Below the pieces are notes generated by a model. That model did no database searches and was not told the DNA's origin. It saw only the letters and a program-made list of their open reading frames with translations. Source: Asticcacaulis benevestitus DSM 16100 = ATCC BAA-896 (GTDB lineage Bacteria > Pseudomonadota > Alphaproteobacteria > Caulobacterales > Caulobacteraceae). From it: 62,516 nucleotides of DNA. The stretch is from the NCBI RefSeq assembly GCF_000376105.1, contig NZ_AQWM01000023.1:1-62516 (forward strand). Direction: 5' to 3'. Position numbers and translations under genes: made by a program. Shown here piece after piece: positions 16,845 through 25,422 of the stretch. Each line of letters opens with the position of its first letter. Position 1 is the stretch's first letter.

Positions 16845-17160
16845 GTCTCGGCTCCATCAGATGTGTGAATGATGTTCTTTACTTACGCATACCCTTCCAA
16901 CAGAAAGCAAATTTCACCAAAAGGAAAGCAAAATGTTATAAAATTGAGGCAAAATGTATGTGCGGGATAATATTTTGATTTAATCGTCTTTATAGCCACA
17001 CGTCTGTCGCGTAACCGCCCTGGTGAGCGAGACGTTTTTCAGACGAATGGCTCGTCTTTAGCCACTGTGGCTCTAAATCTGGCGATCAAACGTGGTGCCG
17101 ATCAACTTATTTCCGCCGCTTAACGCGTCGCCAGCGGTGCAATAGCGCTCCCTTAAGGCG
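16845..17160. other. Upstream region of the cyanophycinase operon
   Basis: 316 bp with no open frame of note. The left half is AT-rich and carries three phased repeats annotated separately. The right half (about 17030-17060) has an AGACGA / TCGTCT hairpin that lacks a T-run on either strand. The OprB gene ends at 17161, so any read-through from it would enter this region. Confidence 0.6.
16903..16957 (-). promoter_or_regulatory. Three direct repeats at 21-bp spacing, candidate operator
   Basis: The core GCAAA occurs at 16907, 16928 and 16949, exactly 21 bp apart (two helical turns). Flanks match too: GAAAGCAAATTT, GAAAGCAAAATGTT and GAGGCAAAATGTA. The repeats lie 59-113 bp upstream of the cyanophycinase start, where an activator or repressor array would sit. 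No regulator gene is adjacent. Confidence 0.5.
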
Positions 17161-18321
17161 TCACCGAAGCTCGGCTTTCATCCGGACGCCGACGACCAGG
17201 GCGTCATCTATATCGCTGCGACCGAACGGATTCTGAACATATTGGACGTCGGGCTGGATCGACAGGTCGCCGTGGATTTCCCAGCGATAGGTCAGTTCAT
17301 AAGTGACTTCGCGCTTCAGGGATTCGCCGACAGACGCCTGATAGGGCGCGCCGAAATGTGCGGCCGCGATAGCGAAGCCCAGTTGGTCGGTATCATGGTC
17401 TTTGAGCGGGCCGGTATAGACCAGACCGCCGCCGATATAGTCGGCTATGGCCATGAGTTCGTCATTGGCGGTGCCGGCACGGACCCAACCTTTCAGGCCC
17501 TGATCGCTTTCAGACGCTTCTTGTGTAAGCGTAAAGCCGAGCTGGACGTACGCCCCGCTATTATCCTTGGAGGTGTTGGTGCCGTCCAGGCGATCGAGCG
17601 TCGCTGTGTTTTTCCAGGCACCCAGTTTCACGAAACCGCCCTTGAAATCATACTGGTATTCGCCGATCAGATGGCTGCCTTCTTCGGCGGACAGCTTGAT
17701 ATAGACGAACTTCGTAGTGTCGTAGGGATCGCCCGGCACGCCATCGAACACCCCGGCGCGCACCGACTGATGCGCACTTAAATGCCATTCGCCGACAAGA
17801 CCAAGACCGGTGGTCGGGAAGATGGACGGACCGGTTTGCGAATAGTCTATGCCGATGCCGTGCGAGGCATTGAGAAAAGCGCTCGCATTGTCCTGGACAT
17901 CGAAAATGCCGTTGAGATTGATGAGGCCGGCCATGACATAACCGCGGTCGTCGCCAAAGTTCTTTTTGCCGTAGGCCTCGAACAGTCGCCAGCCATCCGG
18001 ACAATCGATATTGGACGTCACCTGCACGTCGCCGACGCGATTGGCCGAAAAGTCATCGCCGAAATCGCCCAGCACGTAGCCGAAGGCTTCCCATCCGTTA
18101 TCGCCCTGCCAATGGGCCGTCAGGTCGAGGTTGCTGAGCGAACTGCTGCCGACATTGAGGCCGCCCTTGACGACAGAATTGACTTCCGTCGTCAGGACGG
18201 CGCCGGTCTCGAAACTGTCGGCGCGGGCCTTGGTGGTCACGACCGCCCCCAGAACGAGCAGACCGACGAAACCGATAAAACCGATGGAGGAAGACTTGCG
18301 GTGGGGGTGTAGAACGGACAT
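17161..18321 (-). CDS. OprB-type carbohydrate-selective porin
   Basis: 386 residues. Hydrophobic leader (GFIGFVGLLVLGAVVTTKARA/DS) followed by a beta-barrel with dense alternating strands. The segments SNLDLTAHWQGDNGWEAFGYVLGD, LFEAYGKKNFGDDRGYVMAG and GIGIDYSQTGPSIFP are characteristic of the OprB family (PF04966), as is the closing LTYRWEIHGDLSIQPDVQYVQNPFG. These trimeric or monomeric pores pass sugars through the outer membrane. The protein ends in ELR rather than Phe. ATG at 18321 is preferred over a TTG two codons earlier. It stands upstream of the cyanophycinase operon on the same strand but 316 bp away, so it is probably separate. Confidence 0.88.
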   Translation of the reverse strand: MSVLHPHRKSSSIGFIGFVGLLVLGAVVTTKARADSFETGAVLTTEVNSVVKGGLNVGSSSLSNLDLTAHWQGDNGWEAFGYVLGDFGDDFSANRVGDVQVTSNIDCPDGWRLFEAYGKKNFGDDRGYVMAGLINLNGIFDVQDNASAFLNASHGIGIDYSQTGPSIFPTTGLGLVGEWHLSAHQSVRAGVFDGVPGDPYDTTKFVYIKLSAEEGSHLIGEYQYDFKGGFVKLGAWKNTATLDRLDGTNTSKDNSGAYVQLGFTLTQEASESDQGLKGWVRAGTANDELMAIADYIGGGLVYTGPLKDHDTDQLGFAIAAAHFGAPYQASVGESLKREVTYELTYRWEIHGDLSIQPDVQYVQNPFGRSDIDDALVVGVRMKAELR

Positions 18322-18392
18322 GCACAAACTCAGGTAAGCTGTTACTTTCCCTGATATTATTCCACAAAAGCACTACTATAAAGTGAACGGCG

Positions 18393-18947
18393 TTATCTCG
18401 ATTGGGGCGGTAAGTCGTCCCAACCATCCCCTTCCGGTGTCAGTGTGAAAGGCAGGAGGTCGCGGGTCATGAAGACGACATCGAGCCAGCGCCCGAACTT
18501 GAAGCCAGCGCGCGGCAGATGGCCGGTAGGTTCGAAACCGAGCGAACGATGAACGGCGATGGAGGCGAGATTGTCGCTGTCACCAATCACCGCGATCATG
18601 CTGTAGAGACCGCGTTCGGTGCAAAGGTCCATCAGTCTTTGCAGCAGCGCCTTGCCAAGGCCGCGGCCGGTAGCTTGCGGCGCAAGATAGATGCTGTCCT
18701 CGACACCATACTTATAGGCTGGTCGTGTGCGGAAGGGAGCGGCATAGGCATAGCCCAGCACTTCCTCCCCTTCGACCGCCACAAGGTAAGGCAGGCGCAA
18801 GCCCGTGACGTGATGAAAACTGGCGAACATCTCCTCGCGCGACGGGGCTTCGAGCGCGAAGGTACCGGTGCCGTTATCGACGTTCCAGGCATAGATCGTG
18901 GTGATGGCGGTGAAGTCGTCTTCCGTCGCCGGACGTATATCGATCAT
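18393..18947 (-). CDS. GNAT N-acetyltransferase, phosphinothricin acetyltransferase-like
   Basis: 184 residues. The start MIDIRPATEDDFTAITTIYAWNV and the acetyl-CoA-binding PQATGRGLGKALLQRLM loop (Q/RxxGxG/A) identify a GNAT enzyme. DSIYLAP before the loop and SLGFEPTGHLPRAGFKFGRWLDVVFM after it match the Pat/Bar/YncA subgroup, which acetylates phosphinothricin, methionine sulfoximine or related amino acids. I chose ATG at 18947 because it lies 2 bp after the oligopeptidase stop (18950-18952, TAG) and aligns with the family start; an upstream in-frame start would lie inside that gene. Co-translation with the peptidase is likely. A native amino-acid detoxification role is inferred. Confidence 0.85.
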   Translation of the reverse strand: MIDIRPATEDDFTAITTIYAWNVDNGTGTFALEAPSREEMFASFHHVTGLRLPYLVAVEGEEVLGYAYAAPFRTRPAYKYGVEDSIYLAPQATGRGLGKALLQRLMDLCTERGLYSMIAVIGDSDNLASIAVHRSLGFEPTGHLPRAGFKFGRWLDVVFMTRDLLPFTLTPEGDGWDDLPPQSR

Positions 18948-18949
18948 GT

Positions 18950-21202
18950 CTAAGCCTGTTGTTCCTGCGCCCAAATAGCGAAGGCATAGTCGAAGGCAAT
19001 TTCTTTAAGGAAATCGAAGCGGCCGGAGGCGCCACCATGACCGGCCTCCATATTGATCTTGAGCAGCATCGGTGCGCCAGAGGTGGATTTTTCGCGCAGG
19101 GCGGCGATCCACTTCATCGGCTCCCAATAGGTGACGCGCGTATCGCTCAAGCCCCCCGTGGCCAGCACCGGCGGATAGGCCAGGGCGCTGATGTTGTCGT
19201 AAGGCGAATAGGAGGCAATGTAGTTATAGGCCTCTTCGTCTTCCAGCGGGTTGCCCCATTCCGGCCATTCCGGCGGGGTGAGGGGCAGGGAGGTGTCACT
19301 CATAGTGTTGAGCACGTCGACAAACGGTACGGCCCCGATAACGCCGGCCCAAAGATCGGGACGCAGGTTGGTGACCGCGCCCATCAGCATGCCGCCGGCC
19401 GATCCGCCATAGGCGACAATCTTGCCTCGTGTGCCGTAACCGGCGTCACACAGGCTTTCGGCGCAGGCGATGAAATCGGTAAAGGTGTTCATTTTCTTAT
19501 ATTTGCGGCCATCGAGGAACCAGCCGTAGCCCTTTTCCGAGCCGCCGCGGATATGGGCGATGGCGTAGACCCAGCCGCGATTGACGAGGCTCAGACTACG
19601 GATCGAGAAGCCGGGGTCCATTGGCATACCATAGGAGCCATAGCCATACAGTAACAACGGGGCGGAGCCATCGAGCTTGGTGTCTGCCCTCATAAGGGCG
19701 GTGATTGGCACCTGCTGGCCATCGGGCGCGGTGGCATAGAGCCGGCGGGCGATATAGTCCTTTGGATTGTGACCGGACGGGATGATCTGCGTCTTGCGCA
19801 GCACCTTGTCGCGCGTCTCCATATTGTAATCGAGCGTCTGGGCCGGTGTGGTCGGCGAGGTGTAGGTGTAGCGGATAATGTCGGTGTCGTACTCATAACC
19901 ACCCGAAGCGCCGAGGGCATAAGCCTCCTCAGCAACGTTGATGAAGTGCTCGGTCATATCGGCCTTACGCGTGATAACGATGCGCGTATTGGCGTTTTCG
20001 CGTTCAACACGGATCATGTGGCGCTTGTAGACGCCGGAACCGGTGACATAGATGCCCGGATGGTGCGGTACCAGATCGCTCCAGGTGGCGCGGGCAGGTT
20101 TGTCGGCGGTCGAAACCATCAGCTTGAAATCAATAGCGTCGTCGGCATTGGTGCGAATGATAAAGCGGTCATCCCAGTGGTCGATATCGTACTGGATGCC
20201 TTCATGACGCGGTTCGACCACGAAAGGCCAGGCTTCGGGCGTGGCGGCGGGGATGAGCCAGGTTTCCGAGGTCTCGTGATTACCGGCGCCGATGCTGATG
20301 AAGGCGTCGGAACTGAGCGTGCCGATGCTCAGGAAGAAGCCGTCGTCCTTTTCATCATAAACGAGCACATCCTTGCCACCTCTGGCCAGTCGGCGATAAA
20401 CCTTGGCTGGGCGAGAGTTTTCATCGCGCCAGGTCCAGAAGATGTACTTGGAATCGGGCGAGAAGGTGAAACCGCCGTCGCAGTTCTCAATCGGGTTGGG
20501 CAGGATGTCGCCGGTGGCCAGATCCCTGACGTAAACCTTGTAATATTCCGAGCCTTGCGTGTCCTCGCCCCAGGCGAAAAGCGTATGGTCGGGGCTGTGC
20601 TGGGCGTCGGAGGTTTCGTAAAAGTCGCTTGTCTTGGCGCGTTCGTCCTCATTGAGCAGGATCTGCTCTTGCTCTCGGGTGTCTTCGGTAGATGGAATAG
20701 CAGCCTCGAAGGCGCCCTTGGTGCGTGGACGGCGGGCGATAATCGGGTGCTGGGCACCTTTTTCGAAGCGCGAATAATATTCCCACGGGCCATCCGCGGT
20801 CGGCACCGAGGCGTCGTCTTCCTTGATGCGTCCCTTCATCTCGTTGAAAATCTCGTCCTGCAAGCCCTTTGTGCTTTCCAGCATGGCAGCGCTGTAGGCG
20901 TTTTCCTCGATCAGGGCGGCCTTGATGTCGGCACGGATCAAGCCGGGATCGCGCAGCACGGCCTGCCAGTTATCGTCCTTTATCCAGTGGTAAGGATCGA
21001 TGCGCTTGTGGCCCAGTTGGTCGATTTCAAACGGCTTGCGGGCGGGGGAGGGCGCGACAGGCTGGGCGGCGGCTTTTGCGGGTGCGGGCAATGGAGGCTC
21101 CTTGAGCGTCTCGGAAGGTGTGGCGGCAAAACCAGCCTGGGTCATAAAACTGGCACCAAGCGAGGTCAAAATGAAAGTTCTGCGGTCGGGACGGCTTTTC
21201 AT
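18950..21202 (-). CDS. ptrB: Oligopeptidase B (prolyl oligopeptidase family, S9A) with Tat signal
   Basis: 750 residues. A beta-propeller N-terminal half (RKPFEIDQLGHKRIDPYHWIKDDNW is the classic entry) caps an alpha/beta-hydrolase domain. Catalytic residues fall in YGGSAGG (Ser601), GGLSDTRV (Asp687) and EAGHGGASG (His722). HIRGGSEKGYGWFLDGRKYKKMNTFTDF is diagnostic for oligopeptidase B, which cleaves peptides below about 30 residues after Lys or Arg. Unlike the cytosolic enzyme of enterics, the start shows RPDRRTFILTSLGASFMTQAG, a twin-arginine-like leader followed by a Pro/Ala-rich linker (APAKAAAQPVAPSPA), which suggests export. The GNAT gene follows after 2 bp. Confidence 0.92.
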   Translation of the reverse strand: MKSRPDRRTFILTSLGASFMTQAGFAATPSETLKEPPLPAPAKAAAQPVAPSPARKPFEIDQLGHKRIDPYHWIKDDNWQAVLRDPGLIRADIKAALIEENAYSAAMLESTKGLQDEIFNEMKGRIKEDDASVPTADGPWEYYSRFEKGAQHPIIARRPRTKGAFEAAIPSTEDTREQEQILLNEDERAKTSDFYETSDAQHSPDHTLFAWGEDTQGSEYYKVYVRDLATGDILPNPIENCDGGFTFSPDSKYIFWTWRDENSRPAKVYRRLARGGKDVLVYDEKDDGFFLSIGTLSSDAFISIGAGNHETSETWLIPAATPEAWPFVVEPRHEGIQYDIDHWDDRFIIRTNADDAIDFKLMVSTADKPARATWSDLVPHHPGIYVTGSGVYKRHMIRVERENANTRIVITRKADMTEHFINVAEEAYALGASGGYEYDTDIIRYTYTSPTTPAQTLDYNMETRDKVLRKTQIIPSGHNPKDYIARRLYATAPDGQQVPITALMRADTKLDGSAPLLLYGYGSYGMPMDPGFSIRSLSLVNRGWVYAIAHIRGGSEKGYGWFLDGRKYKKMNTFTDFIACAESLCDAGYGTRGKIVAYGGSAGGMLMGAVTNLRPDLWAGVIGAVPFVDVLNTMSDTSLPLTPPEWPEWGNPLEDEEAYNYIASYSPYDNISALAYPPVLATGGLSDTRVTYWEPMKWIAALREKSTSGAPMLLKINMEAGHGGASGRFDFLKEIAFDYAFAIWAQEQQA

Positions 21203-21330
21203 GGCTGACTTCGCCTGACAGATTGGAAAGGGCCTTTGCCGCGCGAGATTGGGGTAGAGGATTGACCCAATCCGGAAATGCCGTCAAATGGCTTTAGGGT
21301 TTCGAGAGCCGAAAATGGGGGATATGGGTG

Positions 21331-22215
21331 ATGATGGATGTTGACCTGACCGTGGCGCTGATCAAGGCCACCGTCCAGATCGATCAGCCGATCAGCGAGG
21401 CCAAGCGCATGGTCGGCACGGGCTTCCTGATTTCGGTGCCAAAGGCCGATGGCACGACGCAGATCGTGCTGGTCACAGCCGCCCATGTTTTTGAGAAAAT
21501 GCCGGCGGCCGATGTGCGTATCGGTTGGCGCGTTCAGGGCGCCAAGGGCAACTGGAGCTATGTCCCGTCCAACATGACCATTCGCTCGGCCACGGGGCCG
21601 GTCTGGTATCAGCATCCGGCGCAAGATATCGCCGTCATTCCGGTCAATGTGCCGGAATCGTTGCGTGATTCTGCCATTCCCGCCAGTTGGCTGGCTGACG
21701 ACACCACCTTTATTAACGAGCGCGTGGTGGCCGGCGATGAGATGGTGACGCTGGGCTATCCGCATGGGCTTTCGGCCAATGTGGCAGGCTTCCCGATCCT
21801 GCGCGCAGGACGCCTGGCCTCCTATCCAATCTCGCCTTCTAGCACCTATCCGACCTTCCTTATCGACCTGACGGCCGTGCCGGGCAATTCCGGTGGTCCG
21901 GTCTTCATGACCAGCCAGGGCGGCAAGGGCCACACCTTTATCGCCGGCGTGCTGATCAAGCAGGTCGAGGACGACAATCAGCGCCTGGAACTGGGTGTGG
22001 TGACCGACGCCATCTTTGTGCGCGAGACCATCAATATCATGCTGAAGGCGCAAGCCACAGGCGCGCATCCTTCGGTTAACCTGCTGCCGACTGCGCCGGC
22101 GCCGATGCGCACGCCGGGCGGCCCGACCACGGATACGCAGGACATGACCCGCCGCACCAATGCCCGGCCGTCCGAAGGCGAGGGCGGTCCGATCGGCGAA
22201 ACGCCCTCAAATTAA
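21331..22215 (+). CDS. Trypsin-like serine protease without a signal peptide
   Basis: 294 residues. A chymotrypsin-fold protease: GTGFLIS precedes VTAAHVF (His52), PAQDIAVIPV (Asp99) and VPGNSGGPVF (Ser187), so the triad is complete. The N-terminus (DLTVALIKATVQID) is not a leader and no membrane segment is visible, so the protein appears cytoplasmic, unlike the DegP/HtrA group; there is no PDZ domain. The last ~50 residues are Pro-, Thr- and Gly-rich and look disordered. GTG at 21328, ATG at 21331 and ATG at 21334 are consecutive; GGGGGA lies about 10 nt upstream of them. It is divergent from the oligopeptidase gene and convergent with the acyl-CoA dehydrogenase gene, ending 7 bp from it. 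Confidence 0.85.
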   Translation: MMDVDLTVALIKATVQIDQPISEAKRMVGTGFLISVPKADGTTQIVLVTAAHVFEKMPAADVRIGWRVQGAKGNWSYVPSNMTIRSATGPVWYQHPAQDIAVIPVNVPESLRDSAIPASWLADDTTFINERVVAGDEMVTLGYPHGLSANVAGFPILRAGRLASYPISPSSTYPTFLIDLTAVPGNSGGPVFMTSQGGKGHTFIAGVLIKQVEDDNQRLELGVVTDAIFVRETINIMLKAQATGAHPSVNLLPTAPAPMRTPGGPTTDTQDMTRRTNARPSEGEGGPIGETPSN

Positions 22216-22222
22216 TCGAAAC

Positions 22223-23980
22223 TTAATCGAGGCTGAGCGTCAGACCGTCAAGGGCGCCATACCCGGACTTGATGGCGGCGAGGTGCGCCGGTGCGTGGCT
22301 GAGCGTATGAGCGCAGAACAGGCGTGCAAGCTTGATGCGGTCATTCAGCCACGCGGCATCGCCCGTCGCCAACTGGCTTTGCGCCACCAGGGCCCCTTTG
22401 AGCAGAAGCCAGCCGCCGATCAGATCGCCGCTGAGCTGGAGATAGGTGGTGGCGCCGGTCGCAACATCGAGCGGTGCGTTGGTCTTTTGCGTCAGCAGAT
22501 GATCTGAGGCCACCGAGAAGGCGGTGACGGCAGCATGTAGAAGCTCGAATTCCGCTTTAAAATCGGCTTTCAGGGCATTGATTTCCAGGAAGGAACGAAT
22601 ATCGGCTTCGAGTTCGCGCGCCGCCACGCCATCGCTGCCGAGCTTGCGCCCGACCAGATCGGCGGCCTGAATACCGTTGGTGCCTTCGTAGATCGGGGCT
22701 ATGCGGGCGTCACGGTAATATTGCGCCGCGCCGGTCTCTTCGATGAAGCCCATGCCGCCATGGACTTGAACGCCGAGGGAAGCGACCTCGACAGCGCGAT
22801 CCGTGCTCCACGCCTTGGCGATGGGGACGAGGAAATCCTCACGGCGTTTGTGGCGGGCGTTGTCTTCATCCACCTTGGCGGCGTCGATGGCCGCGGCCGT
22901 GGCCATGCAGATGGCGCGGGCGGCCTCTAGCTTGGCCTTCATCAGGGCCAGCATCAGGCGGACATCGGGATGATCATAGATCGGCGCATAGTCCTGACCG
23001 GTGATTAGCGACTTGCCCTGACGGCGATCAAGCGCATAGGCCTGCGCTTTTTGCCAGGCCGCATCCGCCAGACCGACACCCTCAAAACCGACGGCGAGGC
23101 GCGCGGCGTTCATCATCGTGAACATGGCGGCGAGGCCACCATTGGGCGGGCCGATCAGTTCAGCTTGCGCGCCTTCAAACGACATAACGCAGGTCGGCGA
23201 GGCATGGATACCGAGTTTGTGCTCCAGCCCGACGCACTTGACCGTGTTGCGCGCGCCCTTATTGCCTTCTGAATCGAGCAGGTATTTAGGGCAGAGGAAA
23301 AGCGAGATGCCACGCGTGCCTTTGGGGGCGTCGGGCAGGCGCGCCAGCACCAAATGGATGATATTGGCGGCGCCGTCGTGCTCGCCCCACGTGATAAAGA
23401 TCTTCTGGCCAGTGATGGCATAGGTGCCGTCGCCATTGGGTTCAGCTTTCGTGGTGAGCGCCGCCAAATCGGAACCGGCGCTGGGCTCGGTCAGGTTCAT
23501 GGTGCCGCACCAAACGCCTGAGATCAGTTTGGGCAGGAAGAGATCCTTCTGCGCTTGCGATCCGTGGGCGTGGATGGCTTCGATCGAGCCCTGACTAAGC
23601 GTCGGCAGCAGGGTGAAGGCCATGTTGGCGCCGTGGAACATGTCGAAACAGGCCTGTTCGAGCATTTTGGGCAGGCCTTGTCCGCCAAAGGCCGGATCGG
23701 CCGCCAGGCCATACCAGCCGCCTTCGGCATAGGCCTTGATGGCGTCGAGGAAGCCCGGCGCGACCACCACGCGATCACCATCAAGATTTGTACCATTCAG
23801 GTCACCGACCCGATTCAGCGGCGCCAGCACATCACCGGCCAATTGACCGGCGGCGTCCAGCACGGCGTCGCGCAGGGATTCGTCGAAATCCGGGAAGGCG
23901 GAGGTGTTGTAGCTGTCCGACATGCCGATCACATGATCGAGGCAGAAGGTGATGTCTTTGATGCTCGGGCGGTAGGTCAT
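22223..23980 (-). CDS. Acyl-CoA dehydrogenase, DmdC/FadE-like long form
   Basis: 585 residues, about 200 longer than the classic enzyme. An extra N-terminal piece (YRPSIKDITFCLDHVIG) precedes the helical domain. MNLTEPSAGSDLAALTTKA is the FAD/substrate signature, and ITGQKIFITWGEHD begins the beta domain. YRDARIAPIYEGTNGIQAADLVGRKL carries the catalytic Glu region, and an additional ~130-residue C-terminal domain follows. This architecture is shared with acyl-CoA dehydrogenases annotated as 3-methylmercaptopropionyl-CoA dehydrogenase or long-chain FadE relatives. It introduces a double bond in an acyl-CoA and passes electrons to ETF. Substrate cannot be decided from sequence alone. Monocistronic; divergent from the b561-YceI gene. 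Confidence 0.92.
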   Translation of the reverse strand: MTYRPSIKDITFCLDHVIGMSDSYNTSAFPDFDESLRDAVLDAAGQLAGDVLAPLNRVGDLNGTNLDGDRVVVAPGFLDAIKAYAEGGWYGLAADPAFGGQGLPKMLEQACFDMFHGANMAFTLLPTLSQGSIEAIHAHGSQAQKDLFLPKLISGVWCGTMNLTEPSAGSDLAALTTKAEPNGDGTYAITGQKIFITWGEHDGAANIIHLVLARLPDAPKGTRGISLFLCPKYLLDSEGNKGARNTVKCVGLEHKLGIHASPTCVMSFEGAQAELIGPPNGGLAAMFTMMNAARLAVGFEGVGLADAAWQKAQAYALDRRQGKSLITGQDYAPIYDHPDVRLMLALMKAKLEAARAICMATAAAIDAAKVDEDNARHKRREDFLVPIAKAWSTDRAVEVASLGVQVHGGMGFIEETGAAQYYRDARIAPIYEGTNGIQAADLVGRKLGSDGVAARELEADIRSFLEINALKADFKAEFELLHAAVTAFSVASDHLLTQKTNAPLDVATGATTYLQLSGDLIGGWLLLKGALVAQSQLATGDAAWLNDRIKLARLFCAHTLSHAPAHLAAIKSGYGALDGLTLSLD

Positions 23981-24165
23981 GGCGAGTCCCTGTATTTTCG
24001 CCTAGTTTATGACGGTAAGGGAAGTGTCGCAAGTTTAATTTACGTGAACGTCAACTTTTAAATTGCGGCGAGCGCTTGAATTGTACGTGGGTCTGTTACA
24101 TATATTTTCGCATGACGTCCTAGTGCCCTTGGTGTATGCAGGCTTTATCTGAGGAGAGTGCCCAC

Positions 24166-25422
24166 ATGAGTGACCTGACCCCGACCAGCTATAATCGCTA
24201 CAGCCGCTATATCCATTGGCTGATGGCCTTTATGATCCTGTTCATGGTGTTCCTGGGCTGGCGTTTCGAAGACAAGGACACGTTGCTGTTCAATCGCGCC
24301 AACCTGCACAAGTCGATCGGTATCCTGATTTTCCTGCTGACCTTTCTTCGCATCGGTTTGCGTTTCGCCTACAAAGCGCCGCCCGAACCGCCGATGCCAA
24401 AATGGCAGGCCCTGGCGGCGCAAGCCCTGCACGTCGCGTTCTACGTTGTCATGATCGCCTTGCCGCTGTCGGGTTGGCTGATGGTCTCCACATCGGCACG
24501 TGAAATTCCTTTCTTCGGCATAGCGTGGCCGCATCTGCCGGTGCCCCAGACGCACGATGCGCATGAAACCTTCGAGGCGGCGCACGGTCTGATCGCCAAG
24601 CTGCTGTTCTATGCCATGATCCCGCTGCATGTTCTGGCCGCACTCAAGCACCAGTTCGTCGACAAGGATACGGTGGTTGAGCATATGGTGCCTGGCCTGA
24701 AACCTCGCCCGATCCTGAATTATCGCTGGCTGCTGCCAATCGGCGTTGTGGGGCTGGCCGTAGCCCTCGGTTTCGGCATCATGCGCGGCACGCCACTGGA
24801 AACCGGCGAACCCGCTGCGCCGCCTGCAGAAGTGACAGATGCCAGCGCGTCCGCGGAAGCTGCGGCCTCGCAGTCCGCTTCGGACTCTCAATCGGCATCG
24901 GCCTCACCGGAAGCGGCGGCGATCACGACCTGGAGCGTTGACAAGTCCGCCACCAGGATCGCCTTCTCAACGACGTTTTCGGGCGAAGCGATCAACGGTG
25001 GATTCAGCGCCTATAGCGCCAATATCGCCTTTGATCCGGAGCAACTCGATAAGTCCCGCGTCAAGGTGACGATTGATCTCGCCTCGGTTACTTCCGGGGA
25101 TAATGACCGAGACGGCACGCTGAAGAGCGCGTCCTTCTTCAATATCGCCAGCACGCCAAAGGCTGTCTTTGAAGCGGCAAGCTTTACCAAAAAAGATGCG
25201 ACGCATTTTGTCGCCAAGGGCAAGCTGACCCTTCACGGCAAAACGCAGCCTCTGAGCCTGCCCTTCACCCTGACCATCAAGAACGATATCGCGACTATGT
25301 CTGGCAATGTTGATCTCGATCGCACGGCGTTCGGCGTCGGGTCTGGCGAATGGGCGGCCACGGATTCCATCCCGGCCAAGGTGTCGGTCGCCATCAGCCT
25401 GAAAGCTAAAGCGTCTAAATGA
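24166..25422 (+). CDS. Cytochrome b561 - YceI fusion protein
   Basis: 418 residues in two parts. Residues 1-205 form a four-helix cytochrome b561 (Ni/Fe-hydrogenase b-type) domain: YNRYSRYIHWLMAFMI with His17, NLHKSIGILIF with His48, and later His residues at 140 and 155 as candidate haem ligands. A fifth hydrophobic segment (189-205) and a Ser/Ala/Gln-rich linker (225-252) lead to a periplasmic YceI lipocalin-like domain (255-416): WSVDKSATRIAFSTTF, INGGFSAYSANIAFDPEQLD, LTLHGKTQPLSLPFTLTI. YceI proteins bind polyisoprenoid molecules such as ubiquinone-type lipids. In enterics yceJ (b561) and yceI are separate neighbours. GGAGA lies upstream of ATG 24166. The stop overlaps the tsaC start by 4 bp. 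Confidence 0.92.
   Translation: MSDLTPTSYNRYSRYIHWLMAFMILFMVFLGWRFEDKDTLLFNRANLHKSIGILIFLLTFLRIGLRFAYKAPPEPPMPKWQALAAQALHVAFYVVMIALPLSGWLMVSTSAREIPFFGIAWPHLPVPQTHDAHETFEAAHGLIAKLLFYAMIPLHVLAALKHQFVDKDTVVEHMVPGLKPRPILNYRWLLPIGVVGLAVALGFGIMRGTPLETGEPAAPPAEVTDASASAEAAASQSASDSQSASASPEAAAITTWSVDKSATRIAFSTTFSGEAINGGFSAYSANIAFDPEQLDKSRVKVTIDLASVTSGDNDRDGTLKSASFFNIASTPKAVFEAASFTKKDATHFVAKGKLTLHGKTQPLSLPFTLTIKNDIATMSGNVDLDRTAFGVGSGEWAATDSIPAKVSVAISLKAKASK

Noticed and set aside
17041-17057. Hairpin AGACGA / TCGTCT after the OprB gene
   Set aside because: Only 6 bp and no T-run on either strand, so not a convincing intrinsic terminator.
19769-21208. Long plus-strand open frame (479 codons) over oligopeptidase B
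   Set aside because: Shadow frame: Gly/Val-rich translation without domain motifs, opposite a gene with a full catalytic triad.
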